64,000 bases of DNA. Origin: Atrichornis clamosus. Its lineage: Eukaryota; Chordata; Aves; Passeriformes; Menuridae. Where the stretch lies: positions 1-64,000 of the forward strand of contig WBMZ01011926.1 in assembly GCA_013400975.1 (NCBI GenBank). Direction: 5' to 3'. Every line of letters starts with the position of its first letter. Within the stretch, counting starts at the first letter, position 1. The translations under genes were made by a program, and so were the position numbers. This document shows, piece after piece, positions 36,816 through 50,300 of the stretch. Below the pieces are notes generated by a model. It was not told the DNA's origin, searched no databases, and saw nothing but the letters and a program-made list of their open reading frames with translations.

Positions 36816-37275
36816 GGTATCATTGTAGAAAAATATTCAGTCAGCATTATGTACGTAGTGGAATTGGACATATTTGGAACAGGTTTACTGCCTTGGCAAA
36901 GGACAGAAGATAAATAAATAATTATGATTTTATATTTGCAGAAAACTATTTAATGACACTGCATTTATTTAGTCAATTGATAGATATGGATTTGCCAGCT
37001 GGCTTCCCTCCATCTCAACATATTATAGTGAGTTCTGACTTTCTTTCAAGAGTAAAAGTAAAGGCCTAACTTAGGTAACTAATTACTACAATCACAGAAC
37101 CAAATCCTGCTCTCATTATCTTTTTAAATCAGATGAAATTTCACTAGAATTCATCTGCTTACTGCAGATATAAATTGATGCAGCAGGGTGCCCATATTTT
37201 TGCATTACTTAGTTTACTCTAAACAAGAGTGTAAGCTGCCAGTTCAAAAAACAATTTAAAGGACAAGACTCTCTC

Positions 37276-37290
37276 TTTTTTTTTTTTTTT
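37276..37290 (+). repeat. Poly(T) run of 15
   Basis: Fifteen T residues follow CTCTC. It is a simple repeat. Confidence 0.9.
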
Positions 37291-40052
37291 AAATCAATTT
37301 CTGCTTGCTCTATTTGAGATTTTTCTTGGTACATAAAAGGGCCTGAAAAGAGATAGAGGCAATCAATATTTTCACACAGCTGTTTTCATTTCATCTCAGA
37401 AATATCAGCTAAAAAGGTGCTTGTTTAGCTCTGGTTTTGTTAATGAACTTTTTAGGGATTAAAATTATATTTGCTGTGTAGTGTAACTGGACTTTGTAAA
37501 TTTGTTCTCTTCCCCCAGAGAATTAATCATACGTGTTTAACTGATGCTATGAAAACCAAACTTTTGCATAGATTTGGTAAACATTTTTTGCCACTCTCTT
37601 CTGGAGAGGACGTAAGTTGAACTACTCAGGATAACTGACTTCTGCAGTTTTTATATGCATGAGAAAACGCAAATATAAATGCATAATGATCTCCATCTTC
37701 CTTGTAAATGTAAGAAAATGGAAACGAAAGTCCTCTTCCTATTGAAGGACATTTTTACCAAAGATCAGACACCAGAGCTCAAAGGAAAATCTATGGTGCA
37801 TTTGATTTCCCACGTTCTTTATAAAGAAGAGGCAATTTTTTTTTTCAAGTGACTTTTTGATTGTGTTCTGCTCTATCCCTTTCTTTGGGCCTGACACGCT
37901 GTAAGACGAGCAATCACAATAACATAAGCATTAGGTACAGGCTCTGCCAACCAAATCAAACTTAAAAAAAAAATCAATTGACACATTAAAATTGCTTTTG
38001 GTATTATATCTTTCATCAGAAAGACAGGAATACATCCTGAGCCTACATAAACAGATTACTCAGCCGCCCCTGAAGTGCAGCCAGTACTGGGGTGGGAAGC
38101 AATAATTGTGATGTGCTAGCCAACACAGCACTGCGACTCTCAAGGGAATGAAACAAACTCATCATCAGTTGAAATTTCAGGGGCAAAGTACAAACGGGGA
38201 AGGCTGAAATAATTGCCCAAGGTGGATCCAAAGGCTGAGTTAGTGGTCTTGTTCTTGCGAAAATTTCTAAGTTATCTTCACTGACTGAAGTAGTTCTTAA
38301 AGTCTGCTTTCCTCTGAAACATAATCCTTAGGACAATGATTTTCCTTAGTTCACAGTTTAACTTAGAGAAAACAGTGGATCCTGTAGCCAGTCAGTAACA
38401 CTTTCCAGAGCTCTGCTGGTTTCCTTGAAAAGAATGTAAATCACAAGGGACAAAGAAACATGAAGAACCTGAACTTCACTATGCAGTAAGAGCAAAACCT
38501 TTCAGAGGAGCACAGACCCTGCATTATAACATCACTGTGTTGAAGTAGGTGACCGTGCTCTTCTTCCCTACAGCTTGGACCTGAACAAAACTGCTCTAGG
38601 ACTGGACATGTACATTGACAGAAGCTGCAGAGGAAGTTTTTTACAGTAACTTTCATGATATGCAAAGGTAAGTGCACAGAACAGATACCAGAAGTTGGGG
38701 GGACAAAATGACCGAGATATTTTTAAGAGCTTTCTAAAAGAAAAGCTGTATATGAATTTTAATGGAGAAAAGAGAGGAGCAAAGCCTCTTTGGTGAAATC
38801 TTGATTATTTATGAATTCGCACTTGACAGAATTCATCATCTTACCATGTTTGCAAAGCAAATACCTTGAGAATGCAAAAAAGTTTTCCAAGCTTTTCCCG
38901 AAGTGTGTGTGTAGGAAAATACAATAAAAGTTCAGCTTTCTAGAAACTAGGAATAAATAAATATATAGATATGGGAATTTTCCCTCTGGCCAATTTTGCT
39001 AATAGACTACTTTGCTTTGCATACTGCTATAGTCCTTTAAATGTATCCTCATATTAACATGGAACTGTGTACTGCAGCTTTACTCAAAGTAAGGAATGAA
39101 GAGCACCAGCATCAGTGGGTGTTCATTGACTGTGGGCTACTTTTTTTATAAGAGAAACATGAGCCTGGTTATTTTGCAAAGTGCAAAAAGAATATTAAAG
39201 AGTTGCTCATTAACTTAATCACAAAGGTATGGCATAGGGCCAGCCTTTCTTACACCACCAACACTGGCAGACTTTTAACCATACTTCCTAGAGTAGAGAG
39301 GTGATGTTTTCCACAGTACCACAGTAGTGTTTTTTATTTAAAATTAGAATTCTTCCAACAGTTTGCTGAAGAATACTTCCTCAAGCCAGTTTTTATGAAT
39401 AAAATAAAATACTTCCTTTTAAACTGTAAAATCCTGCAGCTCTGGAACCTGACAAGAGGATGAGTCTGTCTTAAAGGCTGACTGTATCAAAAAAAAATTA
39501 TCAAATCCTAGGTGAGTTAGGATCTTCTTACCAAGAAGACCACACCCAAGAAGAACCATTGTTTCTCCTCTGCTGAATTTGTATCTTTTTCCAGGAAGAT
39601 GTTCCTTTCTCATTCTTTGATTCTTTTTCTCTCCTTCAGTCGCTGAAAACATGCAGTAACTACATAGATGGTAACTGGAGAAGAGGGGAGGAAGTTGCTT
39701 TGCCAGACTGATAAAAGTAGTTGCTTAATTGCTTTGTTAAATCTCTGCTTGAGTGCTCTTATTTTTCCCAGACTCCCCAGTTCCATTAGGTTGTTTTGCT
39801 GGACTCATAAATTACAGCACAACCCAATTCTCTTACTCTGTGAGGTGCTGTGCTGTAATTAATAAATCATTTGAATTTCAACAGCATCTTCTGTCAAGGA
39901 AGATCAAAGAGCCCAAATATTAGAGCAGCATGTTAACATCCTCACTTCACGTACTATTCCTATGGGAAATCTAAGGCAAACTCCACATCTGTGCTTGGTG
40001 CTTGATCCACAGAGGAGGCTCCCTCACCACCCTTTGGCAGCTAATGCCAGAG

Positions 40053-40129
40053 GATGGAGCACCCTGCCCTCCTGCCCACAGATCTTGTAGGATGGAGCAT
40101 CACTGCTCTCTGCCCCACAGTTCTTGTAG
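40053..40129 (+). repeat. Imperfect tandem duplication, about 39-base unit
   Basis: Unit 1 (40053-40090) starts GATGGAGCACCCTGCCCTCC and ends ACAGATCTTGTAG. Unit 2 (40091-40129) starts GATGGAGCATCACTGCTCTC and ends ACAGTTCTTGTAG. The ends are well conserved and the middle is diverged, so the duplication is not recent. Confidence 0.8.
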
Positions 40130-43100
40130 CAATATGCACCAGGATGACTATGCAGTATGTCTGTCCCCCACAAAGCCCTCTGTTCCTTAGAAAGTGGGAA
40201 TATAACTCCTATTTTTACTACTACTCCCGGTTGATAATTTAATTTTGGTTGTGACTTCCATAATTTCCTGTGGATGAAAAAACTGTTTGTACTGGTTGAG
40301 TGGTTACCATCATTATCTGATCACTTTGTTGGTTGGATCCATAAAGCTGGCCAATAATTAAAAAAGCAATAGCACCTACATCTCCAATCAAACTAGTTCC
40401 ACACACATCCCAGAAACTTAGGGTTTGCAGGAGTAACTCTTTTGGAATGAAAGCACTGTTTTATTTGAAATTAATTGAACTTGGGTAAGTAAAAATATCA
40501 GGATCACTCTGAAAATATTACAAATGCCATCTCTAACTGTACAAGTAAAACACAAATCTTTCTGGGAAAACTGAAACATGATGTTTTTCACATGAGTACT
40601 CATTTAAGGGAGGAAAATAAGCCTTTAGCCTTAATAAGTTCTGTTGCAGCTAGCTGAAAACTATCATCTTCCCTACAGACTCTAACATTTGTGATGACTC
40701 TGCTTGCTCCAGTAGAATTTAAATGAGAAAGAAATGTCTTCACCATAAATAAATAAAAAGTTTAAAATGTCTAAGAAGCTCTTATCATCAAAGACAGTTG
40801 ATTTAAGAAATACCTTAGCAAGCCTCTTTTTAATTAGAAATACTAACCTTTCTGCCTGAAAATAAGCAAGAATGTTATAGTGATACCCTCAGATAGGTTT
40901 GTGGTGAGAGGTTCACTTAAGAGGAACACAGTTTAAACAAGACAAGAGATAAGGTATTGTCCTAATGCGAATTGTTTTCCTCTAAGATTACATTGCCTTC
41001 ATCTAACATTTTTATTTTAAAAGACCCTGTCACGTATCTCTGTCTGAGTATGAATGCTCAGGGCAAATGCTCCCACAGTGTAATTTACTACTGAATTTAA
41101 GGAACTGAATAATGACATATTTTATTAGTCCAGCAGAACAACCTTTAGACAGGTTTAGTTATCTGAACTCTGTTCATCAAGGACATTTTGTAAAGTGGTA
41201 GAAGGTCAAACTCCTTAAAGGCAACCTCCTTTCACTGGGAAGAAAGCGCTGATTATTTCCCTGTCTGTAGCAGTATTACTGGAATGGTTAACTGCAATAC
41301 TCTGCAGCATTACAACCATGTTCAACTGGACCAGGATCCCAGTACACCAAGACAAAAAAAATAACAGCCCAGCTTTCAGCTGGTGTCACCTATGATTCTG
41401 TTCACTTAGAAACAGCAGAACTTGCTGATTATTAGCTGCAGCCCCTTGCCTTGCCTTAGTACCCATTTGTAAAAATATCTTAAACTTTTTATAAACTTAA
41501 ACCCCATGTTATTTTGAATAAATTTATTATTATCCTTCCTGATGGAGTGGAGGCACACAGTTCACATCAACACAACTGCTGCAATCTCCTTTTCTGTTGA
41601 AATAAAGGAATTCAGGAAAACAGAATGTTTTGAAATCCAGAGACAACATTTCCCAAAAATCTTACCAAAACATCTCTGGGACAGAGGCATCTAAGGGCTC
41701 AGGAACTTGGTTTCACATTTTAATTACAGATGTCATCTTTTAAACACCATAGCATTTATCTTCTGGACTGAGCTGTGTATATCTGCAGTAAACTTTGGAA
41801 AATAGGGAAAGGGCACTGAATAGAAGAAAAAGAACCTGAAACTTTGTCAGCCAGGTTGAACCTGGCTGTCCTAAGCATCAAGTTTTAGACTGTTTTTATA
41901 CAGAGATGCGCTTTTTGCCTTTTCAGTGCTGGCTGGTGCCTGCTAGAGCGCATCTGTCCGGTTGTGTCCTCTTCTCTAGACTTTTATGCTTTATAGGTGA
42001 GGAAGAAAAAACTAACATGTGCATTGCCTGCAGGAGGGAGGTCACAGACCTGATTTCGCTCCAGGATGTTGTTGTGGTACAGATTCAGAGAGGAAAGGAG
42101 TGACTAAATCTTGAATGGTTGTGTTGGCAAAGCAAATAAACCCTAATAATCTTCTACAGGGTCCACATGAGGAATCTGCTGCTGAGAAAGTGAAGATAAG
42201 CTCCATCCCATACTCTTGAGGGTCTCAGAGAAGCAGTTGCAAGATGAACAGTGCTGATGACAACAAAGCTTGGGAAAACACTGTCCACTCCATAACGGGA
42301 TCATGATGGCCTGGCACCTGGTGCAGACAGCAGCGCTATAATTTTGAATCTCCAATGCTTGCAATGGGACTTTGTACTCTGCAGCCCTGAAAAGGCTAGT
42401 CAATTTGCTTATTAGCAATCTAAGATAATATACTGAGGAGGAATGTATTTCAACATAAAGCGCACTGCACTGGTGATCCCGCCCATTGGGATGGCTGATC
42501 ATGGATTTGATGATTTAGTAGAAACACTAGCAGACTTACTCTTTTTCAAATGTTTTCCATGAATCTTGAGGAAAACAGGATTAAATAGGGATGAAAGGGA
42601 GGTAGCTACTGACAAAGCTACTTTACAGACAATCTGTGCTTTTATGAGACACGTGAGAACCCTCCCTCCCATCTTGGTATGTCTTCCTGAAACAATCAGT
42701 CTTTAAAAATGTGACAAACAGCTAAACAAGCATTACATAAAAAGATGTTGGCAGATTGCTTTTTTTTCCTCCCTGTAAACTTTTGCCACATAATATTAAA
42801 TACAATTATAAAGCATTCTCCAGATTAAATGTTAAAGAGGTCTAATGCTCCATCTCTTACTTCTGGCAATGAAGAGCTTAATCTAATTAAAGCTGTGAGC
42901 TGAATGTGTCTGCTGGTTCTAATCCTCAGCAGTTTTATTGTTAGGTTATGCAATCCTAATTAAAGATAATTTTAGACAACAGAAAATTTTAATGAGAGAA
43001 AAATATACACAATGTCCTTGCGGGTCTATTTAAGAATTATTTTTAAGGTTTATTTTTAGCTAATCATTTCCCATATATAAGCTACAATTACATTCCCTCA

Positions 43101-43194
43101 GAGAAATCCCTCATTTTAATATTTGCTATTGTAGTGCTGTCACTGTGTGTTTGCAGTTTGAATACTACTATCAAAAACCAAGGTTCACATCAGT

Positions 43195-43224
43195 GCTGTG
43201 TGTTACAATGAAGTAACACACAGC
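43195..43224. repeat. Perfect inverted repeat, 12-base arms, 6-base loop
   Basis: GCTGTGTGTTAC (43195-43206) and GTAACACACAGC (43213-43224) are exact reverse complements around AATGAA. It could form a small hairpin in DNA or in the intron RNA. It has no features of a known transposon end. Confidence 0.9.
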
Positions 43225-44117
43225 CTGTGTTTCTTGGTTCTAGTGTTCAACTTAAAAGGTCTAAATTTTCAGAAAAGTATTAAGTATCTACAGTCTTACA
43301 ACATTCTCTGATAAGCCATCTCACAAAATATGAATGCTCAAAACCACTATTTCAGAAAACCTGAACCACAACACTCCAGAAAAAATACATTTCAGCTTTA
43401 TTTTTAGGAAGAGAAGAAAAATGTAAAGGAATTTCATCCAAAACTAGTTCTCAACACCATGCTCTCCCTGTGGGGTGCTGCAGAAACAGTAATTTTGGTA
43501 AGAGTGACAGAATTATTGTAACTGTCAGGGAAACTTTAGTCCCCTATAGATGCTTCAGCTCACTCAGGACAACCTAGCTCTTCCCCTGCAACAATCTAAG
43601 ACCACAGCCAGAACAGAACCAGGGAAATGAAGCAGGAGATGTATAATTTCTCTTCTGGTATACCACCTTTTTATTTATAAACTAAACAAGAGTTCCAAAA
43701 AATGTATTGAGGAAACTTGAGCTTTCTGTTATTATTCTGTGAATGCAAATTACAGTTGGAGATATGGATCTACCAAAGGAGATTCTAGATAGCTGCAGAA
43801 CGGAGTAAGGGGGGTGATATTTGCCTAATTTTACTGTCCATTGTGGTGAGTGCATTACTGCCTGGAAACGTAGCTGCAAGGGCTGTGTCCAGCCCTTTGA
43901 ATTAAAAATACAAGAGTTATTGGCCTTAAGGGGGTGAAAGTGCTGTAAGAGGACAAAATTGTCCTCTTGAATTCACTTTGTCCTTCTATAGATGTATGGC
44001 AAAAACTGTCTGCTACGAGCACGCCTAAAGCAGTCAAATTTCCTGCCCTCTAAACTTAACTCACATGGAGGTTATCATATTCCTATTAGCCTACACTTCT
44101 GAGTACTGGGGGCTCAG

Positions 44118-44363
44118 CTATGAGAGACACCGATTCAGGTTGTGCCTCTGAGGCACGGGCACAGAGGGATGACCCAGCTGCATGCCCGGATCCAGGCTGG
44201 CACTCGCCTGCTGCTGCTGGTTTAATGCCTTCGGCAGCACAGGAGTGGTGATGGTTGCAGGCATTTTTGTGGACGGAGGAAAGGGAGGGAGAAACTGCTT
44301 GAGGGAGTGCGCATAAATGAAGAGGAGAAAGCAAGAAAGCACAAGAGCCAAAGGGAAATTCAT
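44118..44363 (-). other. Small open reading frame with signal-peptide-like start, unverified
   Basis: The minus strand carries an 81-codon frame starting MNFPLALVLSCFLLFIYAHS. It has a hydrophobic core of about 15 residues, followed by a proline- and threonine-rich stretch and a QQQQ run. The start codon has A at -3, and a possible splice acceptor (CTCGCCATTCCAG) lies eight bases upstream. The patch is richer in G, C and CpG than its surroundings. I recognise no family. A second overlapping frame of 100 codons (44086-44388) shows that the patch simply lacks stops in two frames, which weakens the coding case. Confidence 0.2.
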
Positions 44364-47300
44364 GGTCCAGTCTGGAATGGCGAGGCAATACTCAGTTAAC
44401 TGACTTGCTGGTACAAGACCCCGTCCAACACATTATTCTGCTCTAAGCTTACACAAAGGCTCCACTGGAAACCTCTAAGCTTGCATAGGCTTTTAATGTA
44501 ATTTTCAAGCCCAGCTAGGTTAAGTATGAAATGAAGAAAAAGATTTCTCAGGTTAGCTTCAGTAACAAGAACAGGTCATTTTGTGTATAAATTTCTAATC
44601 CCAATATGTCTGCATTTTACATTAAGGAAGACCACACATCGCTGCCATGCTGTGGATTCCCTGAAGAGCTGATGAATAAAGCAACAGAAATTGGTGAGAT
44701 GACTACAGTAAATCATTCCTGTGCCTTCCTGATTCTCCAGTCAGGCAGATAAGAAATCTGAGCTACTACAGTGGAAGAAGTAAGGCATTTCAAAACATTA
44801 TTTTTTTACCATGTATTTCTAGAAGTAACATCCTTGTAGGTGTTCTGTCACAACCAATGCCAATAATATTAATGTTATTTTTAGAGAAAGGAAAGCCTCA
44901 AGCTATAGTAACCACAACTTCACTATTTAAGATTAATCCTCTAAAAAAGAAGTTCCAATTTATTTTTCTGCTTTTCATCTTTGACCTGGTCATCTTTTAT
45001 GACTACCTCTTGTTGCCAAGCTCAGGATGGGGGAGGCAGTTGCCTGGTTTGAATTTGAAGTCAAGATAAAATTGCAGGCTAATTCTTGTCAGATGCTAGA
45101 CAAGAATAGAGTCTAAAAATCTGAATTTGAAAGTCAAGTCTATTTGATGTGGTGAACATATTGAACAGTGGGCTTTATCTCATCACAGTTTTTAATTTAT
45201 CTTTTGTGACTACCTGAGAATGCTTTGTCAGTTTATTATGCTCTTATGTGAACACAGCAAATAAAAGTTCTCTCTTTGTAAGACTTAGAAGGCATATGAC
45301 AAGATAGAGGTGGGTTAGAGATAACTGTCTCTCTGCATTTAATTGCATTACAGCTACTTTAATGATAGAGAAGAGATTCCTTAGATAAATAGTGTAACCA
45401 AGCTGCTACCAGAAATCTGCTTGACCTTTCATAAGGCTTACCAATAAAACTAGGTTGGGGAAAGTTAACTAAGGTTTTTGCTGACAAGGTTCCCTTGTTC
45501 CCCTGTGTGCTTCTCTTCTCTTTCTGTCTAGAGCTCAAGCACTGAATATCATCATGCCAAATATTTCAGTCTTAACTCATATTATAGTCATATTTTGACA
45601 GAAATTTTCAGTTCAAAAAAACCTCAATTCAAAGTCATTACAAATGGAACCAAGTAGAAATAGTTTTTGATTTAACAAGCATGTTCTTCACAATTTTTAT
45701 GCTCAGCTGTCTATAGCTAGTTTCTTTGCCAATAATAATTTGATCATGGAGAGGACCTTGGGCCTTCAAGGACTTGCTCAGTGACTGAGCAACTTAACCA
45801 GCGCTCAGCAAGCTACAACGGAGCCTGACAAGGTTTTGCAGTTTTGACAGGGGAGGTCACTCGGCTGTTTTCAGTTCTAGAGCATATTGAAACCTGGGGG
45901 AAGGCTTACAGTAATGTTCAGGGCAGCAAGGCTGAGGAGCAAGGTTTACTGAACAAGTCCTGAAAAGTCAGAAAGGCTAAGGTGAATGCTGGGGAGGAAG
46001 GTCTTGCTTTGCAGAGAGGGATGGTGATCTCCAACCAGACCCAGAACATGACACTGGAAGCAGTAAGTGTGCAGCCCAGGAGGCCACCCACTGAACACCA
46101 ATATGGCAAAGCTGCTGCCTGCCTCGGGCAAGGCTGTACGTGTGGAGATCTGCAGAAATGAAGAGCCACTCTGCACTGCATAGCAGATTGGCAGCAGAGC
46201 TCAGAGCATAACGTGGTTTTCTGATTCCCAGCCCAGCTGCTTAGTCATCACTCCAACTTTAATCAACTTCAAAGTACAAAGGCGAACAAAATTCAGAAAT
46301 AAGTCCCACCCCTTGCTGCAATTTCTGCCAAAACTGAACTTCTGCTACAAATGTAAGTAGTTGTGTAAGTGTGGCAAAAAGCCCTTGGAGTAGGTAGTGT
46401 AAATCCCGCAGAAGGAGGGTGGAATGACTGGTCAAAGAGCCTCCTTATTGCTTTGTGTGAGCAGCACCTGCTGAGCAGAGCCCAGCCTGGGAGCAAACAA
46501 ATACACTTTAGGCCATCACCTCTAAGTTATGCATGAGAATAACTGAGCTCAGCTTAAGAGGAGGTGGCATGTGGCATCCTGACTACCCTCAATTTACCAC
46601 TAGGGTCCCAACACTGGCTTTGACTGCTCTTCTTGTCTACTGCTCTCCTGGGCTCCCTTTTGAACCAGCAATATTAATGACTAGTGTAGCCACCTGAGGG
46701 AGATTTCCTTGCTGAATTTCATCTACATGAAATGAATCTGGTTAAGATGAATGGTTTCTCAAGAGATATATTCTGTGCTGAGCACTTCTTAAATACAGAA
46801 AGCTGTACACTTATCATGCACTGCCTAGCTAAAACCTGCGAAAGAAAATGAATCTTGAAAACGGAAATAAAAATATCTCCAGTGATTTAGAAAGTCTTGC
46901 TTGTCACTGCTATTTCTACATCTTAGATATATTTCCTGTATATTCCAACAGAGCAAACAAAATACGCACACCTATTTTAAAATAAATTTATTGAACTGGT
47001 GTGACTGAAGCTCAACAAATCTTCCCCTTACACCACTGTCTTCACTCTCCATTCAGGTAAATTAGGGAGAAGTCCACCCAGAGCAGGCACATGTGTGTTA
47101 GAGAGTCTGTGCTGGTGTAGTAGTAAGCTGTGATTGATCCCTTTTCCCAAATACTGGTAGGTCACACAATCATTAGCAAAGGGGCTGTTACAAAAGTGAG
47201 GCTGAGATATGAATTATGCTGGTAAAACACAGTTTAGTCTTCCTTTTGTTTCAAATGGCCTGCATTATAGTAGGTATGAATCAGATCTGTGTACAATGAG

Positions 47301-50300
47301 TCTAAGGCTCTGGTATCTCAGAATTTGGTAAATCCTGTCTATTTATGTTACTTGAAATATCTCTTCTCATATCAAATTATGGACACATTATCCAGCCAGC
47401 TAATTGCTTATGGGTAATCACGTCAATGAAACCTGACTGTCCAAATATTTATGAAAAGAAAATGCCAATGCATGACTGAAATAAACGAAAAATCACATGA
47501 AGAGATGTTTTTCCAGACTAATATTTATGAAAGCTAGGTATGCAAAATTTTAATGCTAAAGTAACATATCTATGGTTCTGCTTTGAGAAAAAACACAAGT
47601 GGGAAAATACACTAGTAGGAAAATATGCTAAATCATGGGCAGTCTATGACATGAGGTGCTCTTTTATGCTCTGTTCATTATCAAATACTTTCAGACACAG
47701 GAAAGTATTGCCATGTGTAACACCAAAGCAATGTCAAAGCCCATTGATAAGTTTGGATCAAAAATTTTTCCTCAGTGCAGAAATGCTTCTTCCCTCACCC
47801 TCCAATTTTGGTCCATTTATGTCTCTGAGATGTCCCAGTAGCTTTGCTCTGAAGTATCTAGTTTGAGAAATGTCTAATATTATGCAGTGTATACCTTGCA
47901 CCTATGAAAACACTATACGGAAAAGATTAACCCATACGTAAACAGAGCACATTTTAACACTCTTCTTCATGGCTTTAACCACAGCAGCTGTGTGCAGGAC
48001 AGCTCCTACGGAACATGGCTTGTCCAAGCTCCCACCAGAAGTCTCTGAAAAGAGCAGTGAGCTGGGCTGCCCATCTCAGACCAACAACTTATACTGAGAA
48101 GAGACAACTAAAGCGTGAGACTTCACTAATAAAAAGTCCTCGCATAGGGCTTGAACGTGAAAAGCAAGAAGGAGCAGTGTCCATTAATTGTAACATTTTT
48201 TCCCAGTTATTTTATTCATTGAGAATGGCAAGTTCTGCAGGGCTGGTTCTACTGGCTCTGAATTTCATGGAGATCTCTCCACACAAGATTCAGAGCAGTT
48301 TTAATATGCAAATACACATCAGTTTCCAGAAGCTTAGTTGAAAATATTACAAAGTGCAATCATGGTGCCGCTGCTAGGTTTTCAGTCCCTGGATTATAAC
48401 ACTTTTATCTGAGGATATGCTTAAATGGATAATGCTCAGTATAGGAGTTTATGAGTATTTGTTTTTCTGGTCTGTTCAATACCACTTCAGCACTGTCAAG
48501 AGTCACACACCAAACGAGAACAATAGGACTACAGAATTCTTTGTAGTATCTGCATTATTCTGACTATACATCAGGAGAAATGAATGATGGGCATAGTTGT
48601 AACACAAACATGAGAATTTCCAGTAATATCCAATCAGGTATGAAACTTAATGGTAAGTGAATATCCAGCATTTCTGTACATTCCAGATCCAGCTGAAATG
48701 TTGTATGTAATTCATTGCTATGAATTTAGACGTGAACTTCATAGAGTTCAAGGAATATTTGTACCCAGACATATGATCCAGGCACATTTGTAGCTAACAG
48801 CATTATTAAAAATTAATCTTTATAAATACATAATCATATTTCTGTGTCAGGGCAACTTAAGTGGTTTCTGATCTCCTGCTGTTCTTCATAAAATGCTGCA
48901 ATAATATGTTTTGTCCTTTTCTCAAACAATCCTTCTGCTGCTGTGCTGTGGATAGCTATCAACTAGTATTAAAATAATAAAGTTAGTAGGCAAGAGTTGT
49001 GAGGTGTGTGCATACACAGATGGGTAGAGAAAAAGAGGTGGAGAGAACCTTTCATAGGTGAAGTGTTGCATTTTTTTCCTTTTAAAAACCAGAGGTTTTT
49101 GTCTTTCTAGAGCCAGTCTGTTTTGTTAATAAGTGATTATTTGCCTACCCTGATGCAAGCATTCTATATATCCCTCAAGCTGAAGAAGAAGCACCGATTC
49201 TATTGAGTATTTTTCTAATTTAAGTATAAAATTGCAATTATTTTGCCAAATCCTCTAATTAGTAGATGGTATTATAGCCATTGTCGGTCAGATACTGCTC
49301 TCAGTACACCAGAGCAATCCCTTTATTCTCAAGCAGGACACGGAAATATAATCAATGACAGTATTTCCACTTTACTCTCCTGTAATTAAGTAGAACAGAG
49401 TAGGGAAATGACATGACAAATATAAGATCACCGTTAAAATGTTTGAAACCCTGAAACTGTTTTGCTAGCATTGTGATAAAACCAACTCAGAAAAAGCATC
49501 ATGGATTTTTTGATGGAGCATCCAATTTGCCTATTCTCATCTCAATACATTTGCCTGAGGTTTGGGTACACCTGGAACATGGCTTTGATGAGAACTGTCA
49601 TAGGTAAAGCTCTCCAAGAATCTCAAAAGCACTTCATCAACACCAAAGCTTAATTAACTACACCTGTATTACATAGCTCTAAAATCTGATGCCACAAACC
49701 CATACTTAGGGGTATATTTTTAAAGACCTGCTATTCTCAAACAGGAAGGCAGTCTTCAATATTCAAATTGCCAAAGGGTTGTCAGCTTCTTACATCCTTC
49801 CTTTGTGCTCACTGAGGCAAAAGCAGACTGTTCATTTACTTCCCCACCTGGAATCACCAGGAACAGGTCCAGATAGCCACAACTTCAGTACAAACACAAT
49901 CTCTTCAAACTGGCCCACTGCTGTAAGCAGCACACAATAGCCAGCAGAAGTGGGACAGGTCAACACACACATCAACAATGCATCTGAGGTGCACTAAAAT
50001 AGGTTTATCAGGATTTACGTTTCTCAGGACTCCACTATTCAACATGAGAGTTTCTTTACTGTCTCTGTAATATATATTGGTGCTGGCAGCACTGAAAATC
50101 GTGCCTGACTGTTTTTTTATATCAACTCTTTTCAATGAATTTCCTCCATTTCCAACCATGCTGCTCCATGTTATGTAGCCTCCTTGAGCTTAAAGCACTG
50201 TGTGCAAGTCAGACAGGCTATTCTGTCAGATCCAGTTTGTGCAGTTTCACCTGGCTGAATGCTCCCGTGAAGGTCTGAAGTCATTCACAACCCAATGTAT

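Noticed and set aside
42143..42502. 119-codon minus-strand frame with many cysteines
   Set aside because: There is no recognisable motif and the composition gives no codon-bias signal. It is treated as chance.
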